From positions 1-9,496 of the forward strand of contig JALOAS010000106.1 of the NCBI GenBank assembly GCA_023228705.1: a DNA stretch of 9,496 bases, written 5' to 3'. How positions within the stretch are numbered: the stretch's first letter is position 1; every line of letters begins with the position of its first letter. The position numbers were made by a program, and so were the translations under genes. Source of the stretch: Ottowia sp. (GTDB lineage: Bacteria > Pseudomonadota > Gammaproteobacteria > Burkholderiales > Burkholderiaceae_C). The notes beneath the pieces are model-generated. The model ran no database searches and was not told the DNA's origin. It saw nothing but the letters and a program-made list of their open reading frames with translations. Positions 6,679 through 9,496 of this stretch are shown here, piece after piece.

Positions 6679-8943
6679 TTACGTGTCACTCATGACAATT
6701 CGGGGTGCCTGCACCACCGGCTTGGCGGTCGCGCCGGTGGCCGCCGGCTTGCTGCGGCGGCCCCGCTTCTTGCGTGCGATCAGGTGCGGGCAGCGCTGCT
6801 CGCTGTGGTAGAGCACCTGGCAGTTCAGGCACTGTATGCATTCGTTGGGCTGGATCTGGCCCTCCGGCGCGATCGCCTGCACCGGGCACTCCACCGCGCA
6901 CAGCTGGCAGGGGTTGCCGCACATGTGGTAGCGGCGCAGCCAGTCGAAGATGCGCAGGCGCGCCGGGATCGCCAGCGCCGCGCCCAGCGGGCACAGGTAG
7001 CGGCAGTAGAAGCGCTCTATGAACAGGCCGGCAATCAGCAACACCCCGGCGAACAGCACGAACCACCAGTCGCGCATGAACTTGAGGATGATGGCGGTCT
7101 TGAAGGGCTCGACCTCGGCCAGTTTTTCGGCCAGCGCCAATTCATAAAACGAGATGCCCAGGAGCCCGACGAAGATCACATACTTGATCGCCGCCAATCG
7201 GGTTGCCACGCTGAAATGCACCTTGACCTGCGGCACGTGCAACAGGCGGCCCAGCTTGTTCGTCAGTTCCTGCAACGCGCCGAAAGGACAGAGCCATCCG
7301 CAAAAGGCGCCCCGGTTCCAGAACAGGATCGATACCGCCGTGGCAACCCACAAAATGAACACCAGCGGATCCATGAGGAAGAATTCCCAGTGGAAATCGC
7401 CGCGCAACGCATGGGTGAAGGTCAGTACGTTGACGACCGACAGCTGCGCCGAGGCATACCAGCCCAGCCAGACCAGGGTGAAGGTCAGGAAGGCGGCACG
7501 GAAAATCCTGAAGCGCTTCTCGTTGGCCGTGACCTGGTTCTGGAAGAAGAACACGCCGGCAAGAATGACGAGCGCCACGACGAGCACCGCGATCTGCCCG
7601 CGCTTGGCGTGCCACATCTGCTTCCACAAATCGCTGGGCGCCGCGGCCTCGGCGGCAAAATCAGGCGCGGCCGCGGCAGTTGCGGCCGCGGCAGGCGCCG
7701 GTGCGGCGGCCTGCACCACCTTGGTGAAGGATTGCGGCAGCTCGTAATTGAGGTTGTAGTTGACAAAAACCTTGTCATTTGGGCCGATTTCGCGCTGTAC
7801 CATGAGCTGCAGTCGCCACGGGGCGACCGGGTCCAGCCCGGCCTCGTCGGTGGGTACAACAAACAGCGCCACCTCGCGCAGGCGTGGCGCGCCCTCGGCC
7901 AGCACGGAAGGCAGGCGCTGGTGGTTCAGGTCGGTGAAGTGAAAGCTGTTCAGGTCCTGCACCACCTCTATGCGGTCAAAGATGCCGCCGCGCACGTAGC
8001 CCGAACCCTTGAATGAATAAATTCCGTTGCCGGCGACCAGCAGCGCCTGCTGGCCGGGCTTGAGCCGCTGCTGCAGGTAGTCGTATTCGCGCGCACCGAG
8101 CAGGCTGCGGCCTATGGACGGCACGCTGGCCAGGGCCACGTACAGATCGATGAAGGTATCGTCGGGGTCGCCCTGTTGCGGGTGTGCAGCCGCCTCCTGG
8201 CGCGCGTTCTCGGCAAAGCGCCGGTTGACGTCGGCCACCGTCAGGTGCAGGCGCGCCACGGCACCTTGCGCCAGCAACTCGTCCCAGCCCAGCACCTGCT
8301 GCTGTTCGGTATCCACGATGCGCTCGTCCTGCGGCCCGGCCGCTTGCACCGGACCCTGCAGGCGTGCCAGTTCACGCGCCACGCGCATGGACGAGCGCAT
8401 GATGCTGTCGCCTATGACCATGACCGTCACCGTGGCACCGCTGATGATGTCCACCGGCGGCAGGGCGCCGGGCTCCGGTGGGTTGCTGACGAAATTCTGG
8501 CTCACGTAGCCGGCGATGAATTTTTCCACCCGCGCCTCGGAGATGCCGATGAGCACGATGGGCTCGTTGTGTTCCAGCAGCTCGGCTCCGACGACGGTGC
8601 CGTCAGTGGCCATCGCGACCAGGGTGTCAATGGGATAACTGGAATAACCGCGCGTATTGACGACATCCGAGGTCACGTATACATGGCCCAGCAGCTCGCT
8701 GCCGGCGTAAACGGGAGCAACCGGCAGCCCGTCTTGCAGCGGTCCCAGGCGGTCGGCACCCGGGAAGATCCGGGCAACGTCGATCTCCGGCAGAAAATGC
8801 GCCAGGCGTGGCGACGCGGCCTGCGCCGCCAACTGGACACCGAGCAGGATCAGCAGCAGGAAAAGCCGGGCCAGGAGCCAACCTGTGGCAGCGGCAGCAT
8901 TGGTGGTGCCGCTTTCACACACAATCCTCGAATGCCGTGGCAT
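6679..8943 (-). CDS. nosR: NosR, membrane flavo-iron-sulfur protein supporting NosZ
   Basis: 754 residues from the chosen ATG. NosR is a membrane protein needed for nos expression and for keeping NosZ active, probably as electron donor. An N-terminal signal or anchor lies at about 22-39. The periplasmic FMN-binding domain holds the flavinylation motif SGATVT (168-173, acceptor Thr173), the likely target of NosX. After a second soluble part comes an Ala/Pro-rich linker (about 413-436), then five membrane segments at about 449-467, 481-500, 524-542, 583-604 and 626-645. Two CxxxCP motifs, CGWLCP (548-553) and CRYLCP (647-652), follow the family. The C terminus has two ferredoxin-type [4Fe-4S] motifs: Cys675, 679, 682, 686 and Cys702, 705, 708 with Cys718, followed by a basic tail. 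The frame is open to a GTG at 9012 (23 residues more), but the ATG at 8943 has a GAGAAAG purine run just upstream and puts the signal peptide near the terminus. The gene ends with TAA, 105 bp before nosZ. Confidence 0.95.
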   Translation of the reverse strand: MPRHSRIVCESGTTNAAAATGWLLARLFLLLILLGVQLAAQAASPRLAHFLPEIDVARIFPGADRLGPLQDGLPVAPVYAGSELLGHVYVTSDVVNTRGYSSYPIDTLVAMATDGTVVGAELLEHNEPIVLIGISEARVEKFIAGYVSQNFVSNPPEPGALPPVDIISGATVTVMVIGDSIMRSSMRVARELARLQGPVQAAGPQDERIVDTEQQQVLGWDELLAQGAVARLHLTVADVNRRFAENARQEAAAHPQQGDPDDTFIDLYVALASVPSIGRSLLGAREYDYLQQRLKPGQQALLVAGNGIYSFKGSGYVRGGIFDRIEVVQDLNSFHFTDLNHQRLPSVLAEGAPRLREVALFVVPTDEAGLDPVAPWRLQLMVQREIGPNDKVFVNYNLNYELPQSFTKVVQAAAPAPAAAATAAAAPDFAAEAAAPSDLWKQMWHAKRGQIAVLVVALVILAGVFFFQNQVTANEKRFRIFRAAFLTFTLVWLGWYASAQLSVVNVLTFTHALRGDFHWEFFLMDPLVFILWVATAVSILFWNRGAFCGWLCPFGALQELTNKLGRLLHVPQVKVHFSVATRLAAIKYVIFVGLLGISFYELALAEKLAEVEPFKTAIILKFMRDWWFVLFAGVLLIAGLFIERFYCRYLCPLGAALAIPARLRIFDWLRRYHMCGNPCQLCAVECPVQAIAPEGQIQPNECIQCLNCQVLYHSEQRCPHLIARKKRGRRSKPAATGATAKPVVQAPRIVMSDT
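7667..7694. repeat. Two 13-bp direct repeats inside the nosR linker
   Basis: GCGGCCGCGGCAG occurs at 7667-7679 and again at 7682-7694, a 15-bp period that keeps the reading frame. The copies encode the alanine run of the NosR linker between its periplasmic part and first C-terminal membrane segment. Each copy contains the 8-base palindrome GCGGCCGC. The pattern looks like an in-frame slippage duplication of five codons. Confidence 0.85.
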
Positions 8944-9214
8944 TTGTACTTTCTCATCCGAACTGCCCTGATGACCACCATCATCCCCGACAGCGGCGCT
9001 CCTGTCTATCACCGATTGGACGTATCAGCAAGCGTCAAAAATGATGAAAAGAACTGGCCATGACAGCGGCTGCCATAGCTCAAAGGGGCTACTCACCCAC
9101 CGGCAGGCGCCTGGGAATCATGGCCGGTGCGGCGTTGCGATGCGCGTGTCACTTTCGGCGCGGCTTGCGTATGGAGCGAGCTGATTGGCAAGCATGGTCG
9201 GCGCACCGGATGAC
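8944..9214. other. Non-coding leader upstream of nosR
   Basis: No convincing gene on either strand; the open frames here are short and without family features. Transcription of nosR must start in or beyond this stretch. A TTGAC half-site is visible on the minus strand at 9034-9038, but its partner half (GCTGA at 9025-9029) matches the NNR/DNR consensus poorly. A perfect 10-base palindrome, CAGGCGCCTG, lies at 9104-9113. I could not find a clear -35/-10 pair. Confidence 0.6.
8949..8955 (-). promoter_or_regulatory. Probable ribosome binding site choosing the nosR ATG
   Basis: GAGAAAG on the minus strand, 5 bases before the ATG at 8943. It is a modest purine-rich match to the Shine-Dalgarno sequence. 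The alternative GTG at 9012 has no comparable run at the right distance, so this favours the 754-residue form of NosR. Confidence 0.4.
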
Positions 9215-9243
9215 GATCTCGGCCCGTGCGGGCCTTGGATGAA

Positions 9244-9260
9244 AGCCGCCTGCGGCGGCT
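9244..9260. other. 7-bp hairpin in repeat copy 1
   Basis: AGCCGCC and GGCGGCT pair fully around a TGC loop. The hairpin is GC-rich and could act as a transcription stop in either direction, but no run of T follows it on either strand, so a classical intrinsic terminator is not shown. The same hairpin recurs at 9369-9385 in copy 2. Confidence 0.6.
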
Positions 9261-9278
9261 GATGAAGGTTTGGCGTCA

Positions 9279-9318
9279 AGCGTTCAGCGTCCAGCGTGTG
9301 CCCACCACGCTCAACGCT
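9279..9318. repeat. AGCGT heptad palindrome in repeat copy 1
   Basis: Three AGCGT boxes at 9279, 9286 and 9293 are spaced exactly 7 bases apart, and are followed by inverted boxes ACGCT at 9307 and 9314, also 7 apart. The inner boxes pair as AGCGTG with CACGCT around a 7-base loop, and the next pair out as AGCGT with ACGCT. The block recurs at +125 in copy 2, and one further inverted box follows at 9456-9460. Confidence 0.75.
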
Positions 9319-9339
9319 CAACCTGTCCAGATGACCGAT

Positions 9340-9449
9340 GATCTCGGCCCTTGCGGGCCTTGGATGAAAGCCGCCTGCGGCGGCTGATGAAGGTTTGGCG
9401 TCAAGCGTTCAGCGTCCAGCGTGTGCCCACCACGCTCAACGCTCAACCT
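9340..9449. repeat. 110-bp direct repeat, copy 2
   Basis: Second copy of the element at 9215-9324, with one base changed in the loop of the first small hairpin (GTGC becomes TTGC), leaving the stem intact. Downstream of the copy the motif AACGCTCAACCT from its end appears once more at 9455-9466, as if a third unit had begun or decayed. The window ends shortly after, with another small hairpin GCGGC-GCA-GCCGC at 9477-9489. Confidence 0.93.
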
Positions 9450-9496
9450 CTTCAAACGCTCAACCTCCCCATCATGGCGGCGCAGCCGCAGTCATT

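Larger units (their letters stand above)
9215..9324. repeat. 110-bp direct repeat, copy 1
   Basis: Matches 9340-9449 over 110 bases with a single difference (G at 9226, T at 9351). The two copies are 125 bp apart start to start, with 15 unrelated bases between them. Each copy holds, in order, a small hairpin GGCCC-N4-GGGCC (9221-9234), a 7-bp hairpin AGCCGCC-TGC-GGCGGCT (9244-9260), and a longer imperfect palindrome built from AGCGT boxes (9279-9318). No protein features are visible. It is not an insertion sequence that I recognise. Confidence 0.93.

Noticed and set aside
5287..8016. Plus-strand open frames of 458 and 410 codons opposite nosZ and nosR
   Set aside because: They are composition-driven shadows of nosZ and nosR with no recognisable motif and no plausible ribosome binding site context.
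9025..9038. Possible NNR/DNR box TTGAC-N4-GCTGA upstream of nosR
   Set aside because: The first half is perfect but the second half matches at only two of five positions, and no -10 element stands at the expected distance.
9070..9083. Possible FNR box TTGAG-N4-GGCAG on the minus strand
   Set aside because: Only six of ten consensus positions match and it lies about 130 bases from the nosR ATG; chance is likely.
9060..9321. Small open frames of 60 and 67 codons in the leader, one per strand
   Set aside because: Both run into the direct repeat and its hairpins, have no family features, and overlap each other on opposite strands. Non-coding sequence is the simpler reading.
9215..9449. CRISPR array or insertion-sequence ends as an explanation of the repeats
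   Set aside because: There are only two units of 110 bp with a 15-bp gap, too long for CRISPR repeats. There is no transposase and no target-site duplication around a mobile unit.

Overview
The window holds a complete, ordinary-looking nitrous oxide reductase (nos) operon. All seven genes are read right to left on the minus strand in the order nosR, nosZ, nosD, nosF, nosY, nosL, nosX. High GC, a twin-arginine (clade I type) NosZ, and the gene order ending in an ApbE-family nosX suggest a denitrifying proteobacterium. The closest impression is a betaproteobacterium of the Comamonadaceae/Rhodocyclaceae kind. That placement is inference from style and layout, not from a search.

Layout, in transcription order (high to low coordinates). 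Positions about 8944-9496 are a gene-free leader upstream of nosR. It carries two near-identical 110-bp direct repeats (9215-9324 and 9340-9449), each with several hairpins. nosR (6679-8943) encodes a membrane flavo-iron-sulfur protein. A 105-bp gap follows, with a good ribosome binding site and a possible FNR/NNR-type half-site pair, and then nosZ (4669-6573), the N2O reductase. From nosZ onward the genes are packed tightly: nosD 3 bases after nosZ, nosF overlapping nosD by 4, nosY 5 bases after nosF, nosL overlapping nosY by 1, and nosX overlapping nosL by 4. The last 67 bases (1-67) hold nothing I can assign.

How the parts work together (established knowledge of the families). NosZ reduces N2O to N2 in the periplasm using the CuA and CuZ copper centres. 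NosL is an outer-membrane-anchored or periplasmic Cu(I) carrier. NosD, NosF and NosY form the ABC-type complex needed to build the CuZ cluster. NosR is the membrane protein thought to feed electrons to NosZ. NosX is an FMN transferase that covalently flavinylates NosR. Every ligand or motif I looked for in NosZ, NosR, NosF, NosL and NosX is intact, with no frameshift or truncation, so the cluster should be functional.

I found no new coding system. The parts not explained by the nos operon are the duplicated hairpin element upstream of nosR, a short Ala/Pro linker expansion inside nosR, and the candidate regulatory site before nosZ.
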